Assembly: GCF_000835495.1 (NCBI RefSeq)
Contig: NW_015622541.1
Location: forward strand, 744,001 to 808,000
DNA: 64,000 bases
Reading direction: 5' to 3'
Origin: Cladophialophora immunda
Lineage: Eukaryota > Ascomycota > Eurotiomycetes > Chaetothyriales > Herpotrichiellaceae
In this document: in pieces, positions 22,601 through 33,067 of the stretch
Numbering within the stretch: the first letter of the stretch is position 1
Layout: each line of letters starts with the position of its first letter
The notes under the pieces: model-generated
Told to the model about the DNA's origin: nothing
Database searches by the model: none
Seen by the model: the letters and a program-made list of their open reading frames with translations, nothing else
Position numbers and translations under genes: made by a program

Positions 22601-23447
22601 ATGGAGCCGTCGTTATCAAAAGCTCTAATTGCGTCTGTGGATTTGGGGTGTTCGGAAGAGATGCTCACCATTGTGGCGATGCTCTCGGTACAGACGGTGT
22701 TCTACCGGCCCAAGGAAAAGCAACAACAGGCCGATCAGAAGAAGGCCAAGTTCCATGATCCTCACGGCGACCATCTTACACTACTGAACGTCTACAACGC
22801 ATGGAAGCAATCCCGATACAGCGATCCTTGGTGTTTCGAAAACTTCATCCAAAAGCGACAAATAGCCCGCGCCAGGGACGTACGCCAACAACTTGTAACG
22901 ATCATGGAACGGTATAAGCATCAAATTGTGTCCTGCGGCCGCAATACAATCAAGGTTCGACAAGCCCTCTGCGCCGGGTTCTTCAGAAATTCGGCGCGAA
23001 AGGATCCGCAGGAGGGGTATAAAACACTTATTGAGGGAACGCCCGTGTACATGCATCCTAGTTCCGCGTTATTTGGAAAGCCAGCCGAGCATGTCATCTT
23101 CCATACACTGGTGCTGACGACCAAGGAGTACATGCACTGCGCAACCGTGATCGAGCCCAAGGTACGTACCGCATAACCGTCTTGGATCACCCTGCATCCC
23201 TTTACAACCGTTTCCTTCGTGCACCCAGATTTTCGTATTGGTACCTGGTACTGACTCTTATTTACAGTGGCTAGTTGAAGCGGCCCCGACGTTCTTCAAG
23301 GTCGCCCCGACAGATCGCTTGAGTAAGCGCAAGAAGGCAGAGAGGATTCAACCCTTGCATAATAAGTTCGCCAGTGGCGAGGATGATTGGCGGCTGAGTG
23401 CGCAGAAGAGGCAGGGTAAAGGAGGAGGTGGTGGTACCTGGGGTTGA
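19655..23447 (+). CDS. PRP22: Prp22/DHX8-type DEAH-box pre-mRNA splicing helicase
   Basis: Spliceosomal ATPase that releases spliced mRNA after the second step. Two exons are read, 19655-23161 and 23268-23447, with a 106-base intron after EPK; the second exon supplies the conserved WLVEAAPTFFKVA segment. Total 1228 aa. The first 110 residues are helical. An RS/RD-rich region (about 165-240) follows. An S1 RNA-binding domain begins at about 252 (YKVYDAVINGIKDFGAF). The helicase core shows Walker A GDTGSGKTT (586 on), DEAH (about 682), SAT, and QRAGRAGR. The HA2 and OB-fold regions follow. The S1 domain in front of the DEAH core is the hallmark that separates Prp22 from Prp2, Prp16 and Prp43. 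Confidence 0.97.
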
Positions 23448-23738
23448 AATCGATAGGTTGGAAATACGCCTTGCGCCTCTTGGGTACGTGGACGTTGAAC
23501 CTACTATTGCGGCAGAAGGAAGGGAGGGCGTCTTCTGGCCCAACGAAGCGACGTGTGTTTAGCATAGATGGGAGCCGCGAGATACCTGCCGCAATGCAAT
23601 TGACAAAGTCCAACCGCGAGGTGCTCGAACATTCATGCAAATGGCAGCCATTTCACAGTGGTATGACCTGGGGATATATGTTCACCATTTCCTTCCTTCT
23701 CAAACACTTCACTTTACAGTAGTTGCAAGGCTTTCCCT

Positions 23739-24792
23739 TCATGTTACCGAGATCATGCCGGTCTTTCTCTCGGGCTTCTCCTTGAAGATGTTCCTCACAG
23801 GTTTCAAGGTCGGCGGGGCGGCGACCACATCCTGCAAGTTCGTTTGCCTGCCCAACTGGCCTTCTTCCCGCCGCTTCTTCTCCAATATCTTCCAGGGATC
23901 CGCGTCGTCGACGTCCCTCCCACCACCGCCTTTGCGCTTCTTCTTCGCCTTGCCCCCGCTCTTGCTGAGCGTCGCGGCCTGTTTCGCCGGATCGATCCCG
24001 GCCCCGAGCCACAGGATCTCGTCCTCCTCCTGCTTTTCCGCGAGCTCTTCGTCCTCTTCCTCCCTCTGCTCCTTCAGCCGCTGGTCCGTGGCGCGCCACT
24101 CCTTCTGCATCCGCGCCAGCCTCTTGTTGTGTTTCGTGAGCGGCGTCTTGATCTTTTCCAATCCCGGGATCGCGCTGAGACGCGTCCGGTGTTTGGGGAT
24201 CGAGGTCAAGGGCAGGGACTGGTCCACCCGTTGTGAGTACGCTGCGAGGGACTCGCCGGGGAGGATCTTGGGGATGTTGGCTGCCGTCGTAGCCGTCGCG
24301 GTGGTGGTTGTGGGTGGAGGAGGATGGGACGGCGAGGTCGAGGTGGCGGTGGCATGTTCCACCAACCCATCAGGTTTCGATGCCGAGTGTGTGTTTGACC
24401 CTGATTTGTCCTCCTTCTTCTGCTTCTGCTTCTTCTTCGAAGTATTCCCGTCGTCCAAGCCCGAGGGTATCCTCTTTCCCCCCACCTGGAACGACATTAA
24501 CCGCCTGAAGGCCTTTGGGGTGTCGTCCTCAAACTCGGCCCCATTGTTATTGGTCTTCTTCCTCTTCTGCTGTTTTCTGGCGTCCTGTTTGCGCTTCTTG
24601 TCTGCGTCCGAGGTGAAGATCGACTCTTGTTTCTGGTGCACGGACAGTGTCCGCGCCCGCGATGTGGGCGGGAGGTCGAAACTAGAGATCGTAGGTTCTT
24701 TGTTAATGATGAACACCCTTGTTGTTTGGAGGCTCGGGGAACACGAACTTTGATTCATCCTCGTCGCGCTTGCGTTTGTGTTTATGAGGCAT
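23739..24792 (-). CDS. Lys-rich, nuclear-type protein of unknown function
   Basis: Two exons are proposed, 24792-24749 and 24681-23739 (67-base intron with TTAAC branch-like box), for 328 aa beginning MPHKHKRKRDEDES. The donor GTTCGT is weak, but the join restores an N-terminus continuing into FDLPPTSRART. A single-exon reading from an in-frame ATG in the second frame is possible but gives a random-looking start. The protein has several Lys/Arg/Gln clusters fit for nuclear or nucleolar localisation, a Pro/Thr-rich linker, a Glu-rich coiled coil (about 215-240), and a conserved-looking C-terminus with DPWKILEKKRRE and NLQDVVAAPPTLKPVRNIF. I cannot name the family; a ribosome-biogenesis role would fit the composition but is unproven. 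It converges with PRP22. Confidence 0.75.
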
Positions 24793-25058
24793 CTTGGAGT
24801 TGTTACGTGCCGCTTGGACTACGTAACCTGCAATTGAAGTGACTGAGATCGAACTCGTCGGCTGCGCCAGGAAAAAATATTGGTTAGACTGAGTGTGGAG
24901 AAGGTCGATAAAATTTACCCCTCACCACAGCCTTGCGAATGTGCACTCATCTATCGAAAATCTAGAGTGTCAAGTTTTCTCGTGTAGAGTCCTTGATGTG
25001 TATTGTTCTATTGTCTCTAGAGCACTTTCTCCTCCTATTGAATCCCAGGTGTAACATA

Positions 25059-26323
25059 TCAGTTGGTGAAGAGATTGACGCCCCATTCCTCAGAATAGCT
25101 GATTGTCCTTCCCTTGCCGTTCGGAATCTCGAGCGCATCAAGAGCTTTCATGTCTTCTGGCGACAGCTCTCTTACTGCAAGGTTAGATTTGATTCGCGCT
25201 AGCAAAATAGCGGACAATGTCAGTCACAATGGACGAACAGAGATAGATCATAGTCGCACGAACCTTCCGTCTGGCTCTTTCCCAGAGGGACGGTGCCTCT
25301 CTGGACAGCCCAACTCTGCAGTAGTTGTCCGACGTCCATACCATTCTTCTCGGCGAGCTTCTTGACTGTGGGATCTTTAAGCAGTGTCTCCCCGTCCGCC
25401 TTTTGACCTGCAAACGGCGAGTAGCAAGTTACGAGGATGCCGTGTTCCTTCATGAATGCGATGAGCTCGTTGTTCGGTAGCCAGGGATGCACTTCCACCT
25501 GGTTGCAGGACATCGGCACGTCTTGAGCGTAAGGCAGGATCTCCTTGACTTCTGAAATGGAAAAGTTGGAGACGCCAACGGCTCTGGTCTTGCCGGTTGA
25601 TACCAGTCTCTGCATTGCTTGCCACGTGGGAACATAGCTCCCTTTCTGGCCTGATCAAATGGTCAGCGATCGCCGCTACCCGTTTATCGTGGGAGTGAGT
25701 ATGAGCGTAGCTCACCGGCTTGGGTTGCGATATTATTGGTGGTGTGTTCCCAGTCAATAACCGCTTTGTCTGTGCCAGGTTCCACTAAGATTCCTTTCTC
25801 GGATTTGGAGACGTAGGCACGGTTGTTCGCATTTTCAAGTGCTTCTCTCGATATCGGCTTGAATGCGACGGGCCAGTGCGCCAGGAGCAAGTCGACGTAG
25901 TCAACGCCCATCCTCTTCAAGGACTGGTCGAGGCACAATTCGAGATTCTCAGGCGCGGAGAAGTGCGGCCAGAACTTGGTCGTGATGAACAGCTCGGATC
26001 TGGGGATTCCTGACTCTCGGATCGCGGCCCCAACTTCTTCATCGACCTGATTCGTGTCAGTGCCAGTCGGACTCGGGGCTTTGTGAAGATGCATCATACA
26101 CCGTACATCCATGCACAATCCAAATGTCTGTATCCCTGTTTGAGGGCCGTCAAGGTGGCCGCTTTGCACCACCCTGGATTACCTTGAGGAGAAGTCAGAC
26201 TGGCATGCTGAGTGTTTACTAGGGCCAAGACAAACCTCCACCCCAAGTCCCAAAGCCAACGGATGGGATCTGGACAGTCTTTCCGCCAGCAACTGCCAGG
26301 GGGAAATGGGTTGGGAGCGTCAT
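25059..26323 (-). CDS. Aldo-keto reductase
   Basis: Cytosolic NADPH-dependent carbonyl reductase of the AKR superfamily. Five exons are read: 26323-26236, 26182-26100, 26046-25716, 25650-25264 and 25198-25059, for 342 aa; each join keeps the family sequence continuous. The catalytic tetrad is visible: Asp and Tyr in HLDCAWMYG, Lys in FITTKFWP and His in LLAHWP. The cofactor region near the end has VPLGKSQTE followed by RIKSNL. The protein ends in NLFTN. It resembles fungal alcohol/glycerol dehydrogenases of the Gcy1 type, but the substrate is not predictable. Introns of 53, 53, 65 and 65 bases are dense for such a gene; without splicing only fragments are visible. Confidence 0.88.
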
Positions 26324-27539
26324 CTCTGATTGCGGATTTGTTCAAGGCTGGTAGTAGCACGTCGGTTAAGGGATTGACAGGCGTTCTCAATGGTAAGATG
26401 GCCTCCCAGAAGACTCTATCTCAAAAATTACAAAGCGCGGGCTCCATACCGCAAATGGTTGACCAGTAAGATGGACACCAGACTGACCCAATCAGAAGCC
26501 AATCGGAAGCGATAAGGAGGAGAACAGCTCGTCATCAGCCACAAAATACAAGAGCGGCCAAAGTGACTGGAGCTGCAGCATGCGCAAGTAGCAAAAAGTG
26601 TCACGGCCTTAAGAAAGGTCATTTCAAACTGGTGTCAAAGGGCGCCGAGGTGGAGAAGGGCCTGGGCGCACAAGCTTGTCAATAGCTCACCATGAAGGGC
26701 TAGTTTGACCCGATAAGGAGGAGGAGCGAAGCTGCCTCGTCGATTTGCATGGCCTTGTCTTCTAGCTATGAAAGCAACAGGTATATGTTATGGAATATCG
26801 GTAGAGCAAGACTGGGAGAAGGAGAAAGTCGATTATGATGATTCGCAAGGCTGGACTTCAGCCGTGCGGCCCAGAAAAATGAACGAATGACGTAGCGATC
26901 TGTGGCTGCGACTAAAAGCAGCGACGAGGCTGCGGAACAACCTCGGACAAAAGATCTTCCTCTTCCTTCTGCGCGGCGGGTCTGGTCGACAACCTTTTAT
27001 CTTTCTCCTCACACACCACATGTTACTGCAGTGCTGCCGTTTACAGAAGGGATTGCCGGATCTGGCTTGTGTGTCTGGCCTCATCACTGACAAACATCTG
27101 CCGCTCTTCGGTTAATGACGTCGACGTGCAGTCCTATCAGCCTGCCGGGAGCCACAAAACACCCACGCCGACCTCACGGATTAGCGCGCAACATTCTCCC
27201 TAAGGCTGGCTAATCTTTAACGCGAGTCTATTGGCTGAATCTTTGTCCACAACCAGTAAGAGAGGAAAATCCTATGGATACGGAACCTTCTATCATCGGG
27301 CTTGACGCGGTGACGATGATGAGAGCCTTCGTTGTTATGGGGGCAGTGGAACATGAGAAACTAGAATCATCATGAGTTGCTGGAATAATACTCAAGTAGC
27401 CCGATCTAGATGCTTGTCTGTATGATACAAAAGAGAAGCATCCTCCTGCTTTCTACCCGAATGCTTCTAAGCACTATCGAACTTCCAATCCAAACAGTTC
27501 AATTAATCATCCTCCTCCCACACCATATTCAATCCCAAC
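26324..27539. other. Large gap upstream of the catalase gene
   Basis: About 1.2 kb between divergently read AKR and catalase genes. Frames here are short and lack domains. A long promoter for a stress-inducible catalase would fit, but I can point to no specific site with confidence. Confidence 0.4.
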
Positions 27540-29091
27540 ATGATTGTTGCTGGACCTCATAATCTCTACACCCTTGCAGAGGGTGCTCCTCTACCCCGAA
27601 ATGACACCAGTGTCCAAGTCCGCAACAAGCAGGGCGGCGGTCTCGTCCTTCTCCAAGATACCCAACTGATTGAGACCCTTGCCCACTTCTCGCGCGAGAG
27701 AATCCCCGAAAGAGTCGTGCATGCCAAAGCAGCCGGCGCTCGAGGTTATTTCCAAGTCACCCACGACATCTCCGACATCACGGATGCAGATTTCCTCAAT
27801 GGTATTGGCAAGAAGACAGAGGTCTTGACTCGAATCTCTACCGTCGGACCTGAAGCTGGTTCCGCCGACACCATCCGGGACTTCCACGGCTGGGCTATCA
27901 AGTTCAAGACCGCCGAAGGGAACAATGACTGGGTCTTCAACAACCAGCCCGTCTTCTTCGTCCGAGACCCCATCAAATTCCCCTCGCTGAACCGTTCCCA
28001 CAAGAGACATCCCGCCACCCACACTTCGGACGCAGACATGTTCTGGGATTTCCACGTCGGTTCTCCTGAGTCAATTCATGCTTTGATGTTCCTCTTTAGC
28101 GACCGGGGTACCCCCGCATCCTTGCGTGCTATCAACGGCTACAGTGGCCACACCTACAAGTTTACGAAGAAGGACGGCTCCTTCCACTATGTCAAAATCC
28201 ACATCCACGCTGACGGCGGCGTTAAGAACCTGACGAACCAAGAGGCTGTCAGACTCGCTGGCGAGAGCCCTGACTACCTGACAAATGACCTTTTCAACGA
28301 GATTGAGAAAGGCAACTATCCTTCTTACACGGTGTCCATTCAAACCATCCACCCTGCCGACGTGGCCATGTGTCCGGTCAACATCTTCGACATGACCAAA
28401 GTGTGGCCTCATGAGCAATACCCTCTCCGGCCCGTCGGCAAGCTTGTCTTTGACACCAATCCTGTCAACTACTTCTCCGAGATTGAGCAGGCAGCCTTCT
28501 CACCCTCCACACTGGTGCCCGGCATCGAGCCCAGCGCCGATCCCATGCTCCAGGCTCGCATGTTCGCGTATCCCGACGCAGCCCGCTACCGACTGGGCGT
28601 CAACTACCAGATGCTACCCACGAACGCCGCCAAGGTACCCATCTACATCCCCACCGAGCGCGACGGCTTCATGAACTTCAGTGCCAACTACGGCCCCGAT
28701 CCAAACTACCTCAACAGCTCTATACACCCCACGGGCTTCCACACCGCAGGCGTGTCGGAATACAAACCCACTGAGGAGTCCCTCAGTGGACCCGTCGTGT
28801 TTACCACCGGCGTGACCGACGACGACTTCACGCAGCCTCGCGCCTTGTGGAACAAGGTCATGGCCAAGGAGGATGGCGCGCAAGAGAGCTTTATCGCCAA
28901 CATTGCCGGCAACATTGCTGGCGTCAAGAGGGACTGGCTGCGTGAGAAGGTCTTTGGTAAGTGTTATACGTCCGAGCGTCCGTCTGATCCACCGCTGACA
29001 GCGTGTCTTTCCTACAGAACTCTTCCGCCGCGTAGACGAGTCTCTGGGCAATCGTATCGAGGAAGCTGTCAACAAGATCGTCAAGGCATGA
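27540..29091 (+). CDS. Small-subunit (clade 3-like) haem catalase
   Basis: Decomposes hydrogen peroxide. Two exons are read, 27540-28956 and 29018-29091 (61-base intron, donor GTAAGT, phase 1), for 496 aa. The distal His lies in RVVHAKAAGARGYF, and the proximal haem Tyr is in RMFAYPDAARYRLGVNY. There is no signal peptide and no large-subunit C-terminal flavodoxin-like domain, so this is a small-subunit intracellular enzyme. The protein ends NKIVKA, without a peroxisomal SKL-type signal. Among fungal catalases it resembles the short intracellular class, such as Aspergillus CatC, but the exact orthologue is an inference. Confidence 0.95.
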
Positions 29092-29729
29092 TTGCAATAG
29101 AACCTCGGGGCCTTGCGGGCACTTGGGCGTTATGTGGGTTATCCGGAGCGTTCCATCCTCACAAATCTGTATGGGAATACTTGTAAATAGTAGTCGTCTC
29201 ATGAACAATTGAAATCTGAACTTGTATTCAGAAGAAGCTCGTCTCGAAAGTGTGCTTGAGCCATTATTGGCTCGGGTGTTCCCTGCGCCTCTATTTGCGC
29301 CTCCACAAGTTTACTCTCCACAAAACGCCCACCGTTCTAACTACATTTAGGCTCTTGGCATTCCTCTTCTAGAAACCCATTCTCGACCTCACAGCCGACG
29401 GGAATGCCTCAGGGAGGATAGCCATTTATAGCCTTCTTAAGTGGTTAATAGAGGTGGTTAGGACAGCCTAGACTAGTACGTAAGGGAGGACTATTAGCTA
29501 TGGTATAGACTAGGCGGTTGCGGTCGCGAGGTTATCTCAATATTCAATTGCTGACTGAATTACAGGATTTGTGTGACTATTAGAAACGAACGCCAGCCAA
29601 ATTTGCTGTGCTAAGTTTCTACCAGGCACAAATGGGATACTTAAGCGAAATCGGCATTGTACGAAGTCGCCCTCGAAGTCGCCGCCCTGAGGCATTCCCC
29701 AGCCGACGGTATCCTCCTCCCGTAAAGCC
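29092..29729. other. Gap with a short TpA-rich, RIP-like tract
   Basis: No gene is seen. Bases 29411-29514 stand out by composition: by hand count about 17 TpA against 7 ApT, with many TAG and CTA triplets. Such skew is the mark left by repeat-induced point mutation, so the stretch may be a transposon remnant or a solo repeat end. Confidence 0.4.
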
Positions 29730-30503
29730 TTACCAGTCGCCTAGCTCTTCCCCACGCCCATAATACTCGTCGTCCGTGTCTTCCTCGTAGTCCCATTCTG
29801 CCATGTAAGTCGCGCTCTCTGGTCCAAAATTACCGACGGTGGAGATGGCGTAAGGTGGCTGCTTGGGCTTGTAGTGCTTGGCCTCCTGGCTTTCGTCCAT
29901 TGAGGGCAGGAGACCTATCTCGCGAAGCTTGCGGTCCTTTTCCTTCTGTGCTTCCAGCTCCTCCTCCTCGAATTCGGCCTCGAAGCGCACGTATCTGCGC
30001 ACTGTCCACCGTTGCTTTAGTGGCTTCTTGCGTGGGCCCGGCTCGCCTAGCTCGACAAGCTCTCTTTGGTGATAGTTGGAGACATGAACTTCCATTTTGA
30101 TTTCGGAATTGGCGCAGTGTCCGGACAGGATGTGCTCTTTGAACCAGTTGAAGTAGCCCCTAGTGTTGTTGTACGATATTTGGGAGAACTTGCGAGGATT
30201 CTTCTTCCTTTTGACAAGTTGCTGCAGGACAAAGAAGCCTGGGTTTTCCTCGACGAAGAGGAGGCTGCCAATTTGGCTCCAGAGTCGTTGGTGGAATGCG
30301 TACATGTGTCTGTTTAGCCATTCCAACACCTGCGCCATCGACCGGCCCTTAGCGGCGGGTATACTGAACAAGTCCGTGGCTCTGTGCCCGTTTAGGATCA
30401 CTCTTGTTGAAAGCCGAACGGTTTTTGCTGGATCTTGGGAGGTATCGGCATTGCTTTTCTGTGGCACTTGCTGTAGAGGTTGAGTGGCTGCTGCTGCAGG
30501 CAT
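29730..30503 (-). CDS. Orphan protein with charged C-terminus
   Basis: The ATG at 30503 gives 257 aa; the frame stays open to 30614 without a further ATG. An upstream exon is possible because an acceptor-like CGCCCACAG precedes that stretch. After a Gln/Ala-rich start, a folded-looking middle (about 45-150) has LSTRVILNGHRATDLFSIP, WLNRHMYAFHQRLW and TRGYFNWFKEHILSGHC. A Lys/Glu-rich coil and an acidic Asp/Tyr-rich tail follow (EEDTDDEYYG). No known domain, signal peptide or membrane segment is seen. The long frame and uneven, structured composition support coding. It lies at the border of the accessory region. Confidence 0.6.
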   Translation of the reverse strand: MPAAAATQPLQQVPQKSNADTSQDPAKTVRLSTRVILNGHRATDLFSIPAAKGRSMAQVLEWLNRHMYAFHQRLWSQIGSLLFVEENPGFFVLQQLVKRKKNPRKFSQISYNNTRGYFNWFKEHILSGHCANSEIKMEVHVSNYHQRELVELGEPGPRKKPLKQRWTVRRYVRFEAEFEEEELEAQKEKDRKLREIGLLPSMDESQEAKHYKPKQPPYAISTVGNFGPESATYMAEWDYEEDTDDEYYGRGEELGDW

Positions 30504-31046
30504 ATCAGAAGGAGTAGAAATGATTGGCGATGGAGTGACGCGAGACTCGAAAAGGAGGGGGAAGTCGAGCTTGGACAAGTCGGATACGTGCGCGAGCTGT
30601 GGGCGATTAGGCAATAGAAATGGTGTCTAGCAGCTGTAATTTGAGACTCAGGTTGCTTTATTTTTCGCAGCTGCGCTGCCTCGCCAAGGTGCAGAGCGAC
30701 TTCACTACGTGCCATGGATAGATCAAGCACGGTAGCTTGGCGCACGAAACAGGAGAGGATGAAAACACCTTACGCTCCCTGCCAGGGTTGAATCAAGTGC
30801 CTCTGTATATAGTACTCTGTGTCATGGAATTCGAACATGGCTACTTCAATGCGAGCCCCAAGTTCGACTGACCAGTACTACATTGGCAGGAACGCAAAGG
30901 AGACAAAAAAGGGTATACACCGACCGGCTACAGGATATCCGACGTTGACCTACACAGCAAAGCACGACGAACATGGATACTGAAAAGGACTTGCCTGCCA
31001 GACGACTCATCTCGAGAGCCCCTTGGAGGATGAAATAAGGGAGACC

Positions 31047-31319
31047 ATGCCCGAAGACAACAAGAAAGTTCAGAACGACATTCAAAACGCATTGGAGGGC
31101 ATACCCAACGACAACGATGAAATCGCACCCGAGGCACCCGGTAAGGTTGGGCTTCTCAAAATGTCAGTCGGCGGCTTGATGGATTCGAACGTGCTGGATC
31201 TCTTTTTGATCAAGGGCAAGAATGTGGTAGCCACAGGAGCTGCTCGCGGCTTTAGTCTGAACTTTGCCCAAGCTCTGGCGCAAGCAGGCGCGAACATTGC
31301 AGCAATCGACGTTGCTGAA
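31047..31319 (+). pseudogene. Truncated short-chain dehydrogenase (N-terminal relic)
   Basis: About 90 codons are open, ending in the Rossmann start of an SDR similar to mannitol/sorbitol-type dehydrogenases: NVVATGAARGFSLNFAQALA, then AGANIAAIDVAE. The glycine motif is altered (GAARGFSL where GAARGIGL is usual). Similarity stops at about 31319, where sequence typical of an NLR begins in another frame, so the substrate domain and catalytic Tyr/Lys are missing. This is a remnant produced by rearrangement rather than an enzyme. A second relic with the same extent lies at 39656-39795. Confidence 0.65.
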
Positions 31320-31320
31320 C

Positions 31321-31760
31321 GGCAACATACACTGGGTAGTACCCCGTTCACCCAACGCTCTGTTTACCGGGAGAAAGGACATTCTTGACGATCTTGACGA
31401 TCTGGAACGGATCGTTCACGTCGCAGCGCAGGATGGCTCGCGCTCCCACTAATGTCGCATGGTCATTTCGGGCCTAGGTGGCCAGGGCAAGAGCGAGATT
31501 AGCTTACAACTTGCGCAGCGCGTCGGTCTCGACAAGCGCAGCGTGGATCAGCGGTGGACCGAGATTCATGGGCTTATTGGTCGAAACTTGTTGAACTACG
31601 ACAAAGCCGAGATGCGGGAGCAGGGCGCTGGAGGAGGTGGTGCGGATATAGGTGTAGACACTGGCGGGGGCTCGTCCCGGTCGACTGGCATCGCAGCACG
31701 CGTTGGCAATGGCATATCGGGCGGCTGCGCTCATACTCAAACTACGTTCTGTTGCGGATG
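31321..31760 (+). pseudogene. Decayed NB-ARC/TPR-type NLR fragment
   Basis: Broken remains of a fungal NB-ARC protein with tetratricopeptide repeats. In one frame stand the linker VPRSPNALFTGRKDILDDL (31338 on), a TAA stop, then the P-loop MVISGLGGQGKSEISLQLAQ at 31459. Further on the frame changes: NYDKAEMRE remains in the first frame, then ALEEVVRI, two TAG stops, and TLA..RLASQHALAMAYRA (around 31685) in the next, matching the repeat unit of kinesin-light-chain-like TPRs in fungal NLRs. All three stops fall where a Gln codon is plausible. Most of the nucleotide-binding domain and the remaining repeats are absent. Confidence 0.65.
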
Positions 31761-32009
31761 CCACGAGGCTTGATAGGGGTTGAAGCTTGGGTATGGTGGC
31801 GCGCCAGTCATCATCGTACAAATTCTTCTTGGAGTCGTCGAGCCTATTACCGGATGATGACAGATGTAACCTGCATTCTCAGACCGAGGCAGGGCGGTTG
31901 GGGGCTGCTGGGATTCTTGTGCGTGCAATAAGCTCGATGCTGCCCGGGTCACGCTTTTTTGTCTCAAAACTGGTCTCAAACCACTTTCTCCTCCGCAGAT
32001 TCGGCCTTA

Positions 32010-32079
32010 CACCAAAAATGCCGTCTCAGACTCTGTATTATATCCACCAAAAATGCCGTCCAAGACTCTGTACTATATC
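32010..32079 (+). repeat. 35-base tandem duplication
   Basis: Two adjacent, nearly identical 35-base copies (32010-32044 and 32045-32079), each starting caccaaaaatgccgtc. Each copy contains an ATG, so the duplication multiplies possible start codons in front of the orphan frame that follows. The copies differ at a few bases, so the event is not brand new. Confidence 0.8.
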
Positions 32080-32148
32080 CCATCCATCCATCCGTCCATC
32101 TGCAAACTACTCTCCCAGCCACCTATCACTACCAACGGTGTCCGCAAC

Positions 32149-33067
32149 ATGCCCTCTTCCTTGAAGGTGATGCTCGATGGCTCTGTCCTCGACATTCGGG
32201 ACGCTTGTAAAACCCAACCTGACCTCTTGCGCGAGACTCTTATTACTGCCCTTCTTTTGCTTCCACTTGATGGCCAAAACATTAAGAGGATTCAACTTGG
32301 GGAAGCTTTTCGCCGCTCTCTACAAGCTAAGCGACAGTCAACCCCATATCGCCTCCATTCTGTTATTTCAGCATGTAAGGAAGAAAAGATTGACAGGCTT
32401 TCACTTGAGGCCAAGTTTTTTGAACACGGGGGGGCTCGCGCAGTTACGGCTCTCGCAGCGGCTGCAGCAGACGACAACCACGTCATGCCCCAGCTAGAAG
32501 AGTTGGGGGATGAGGACCTGAAAGCATTCTTGGGGTCTATCAACACGATTGAGTGGCATCCTGACCTTCTGTTTATGGCTGAGGCAATGGACAGGAAACG
32601 TCCATCAATAACAACCAAGAAAACATACCTCGTCCGTCCCCGGCCCTCGCGGAGCAGCAAGACAACCAAAGTGGACGCGTCATCAAACCGAAAGGCACCC
32701 CAGCATTCCCGCCGTCGTGCAAGCCGCGGCGACCCCAAATAGACGCCAGTCGATCAATGTTGTTCATGGTCAAAGCAACCCACCCTTCTCAAATCAATCT
32801 TCATCCCCGACCAGCCTTACAGAGGCTGTAAGACAGACTTCCTCGGGGAAATATGCTTATGCCGAGAGCGCCATCGGGGAGGGGGGAGTCACGGAAGTCG
32901 AATATGCCAGCATGTTCAGTTCTGTCCCTGGAAACAACGGCTTATCCACGGGAGGCAGCTATCGCGTTGACTTCGACGGTATTGATAGCACTACACCATC
33001 TCTTGATACAGGCGGGTCTGACGTCGCCAGCTTCGGAATCGACTTGGACCAACTCAACGCTTTCTAA
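32149..33067 (+). pseudogene. Orphan gene with shifting frame, probably decayed
   Basis: An ATG at 32149 (another at 32053) opens a frame to 32742 with good protein character: LRETLITALLLLPLDGQNIK, RLHSVISACKEEKIDRLSLE and a folded-looking FFEHGGARAVTALAAAAA. Near 32600 the most protein-like reading passes to the third frame (NNNQENIPRPSPALAEQQ), and near 32710 to the second (AVVQAAATPNRRQSINVV), which stays open to a stop at 33067 after a Ser/Gly/Asp-rich tail. I found no good splice sites to explain both shifts, so two small indels are more likely than introns. No domain recognised. Confidence 0.45.

Noticed and set aside
23635..24753. Plus-strand 372-codon open frame, hydrophobic and Phe/Ser-rich
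   Set aside because: It is the antisense image of the Lys/Glu-rich gene at 23739-24792; Lys and Glu codons read as Phe, Leu and Ser on the other strand.
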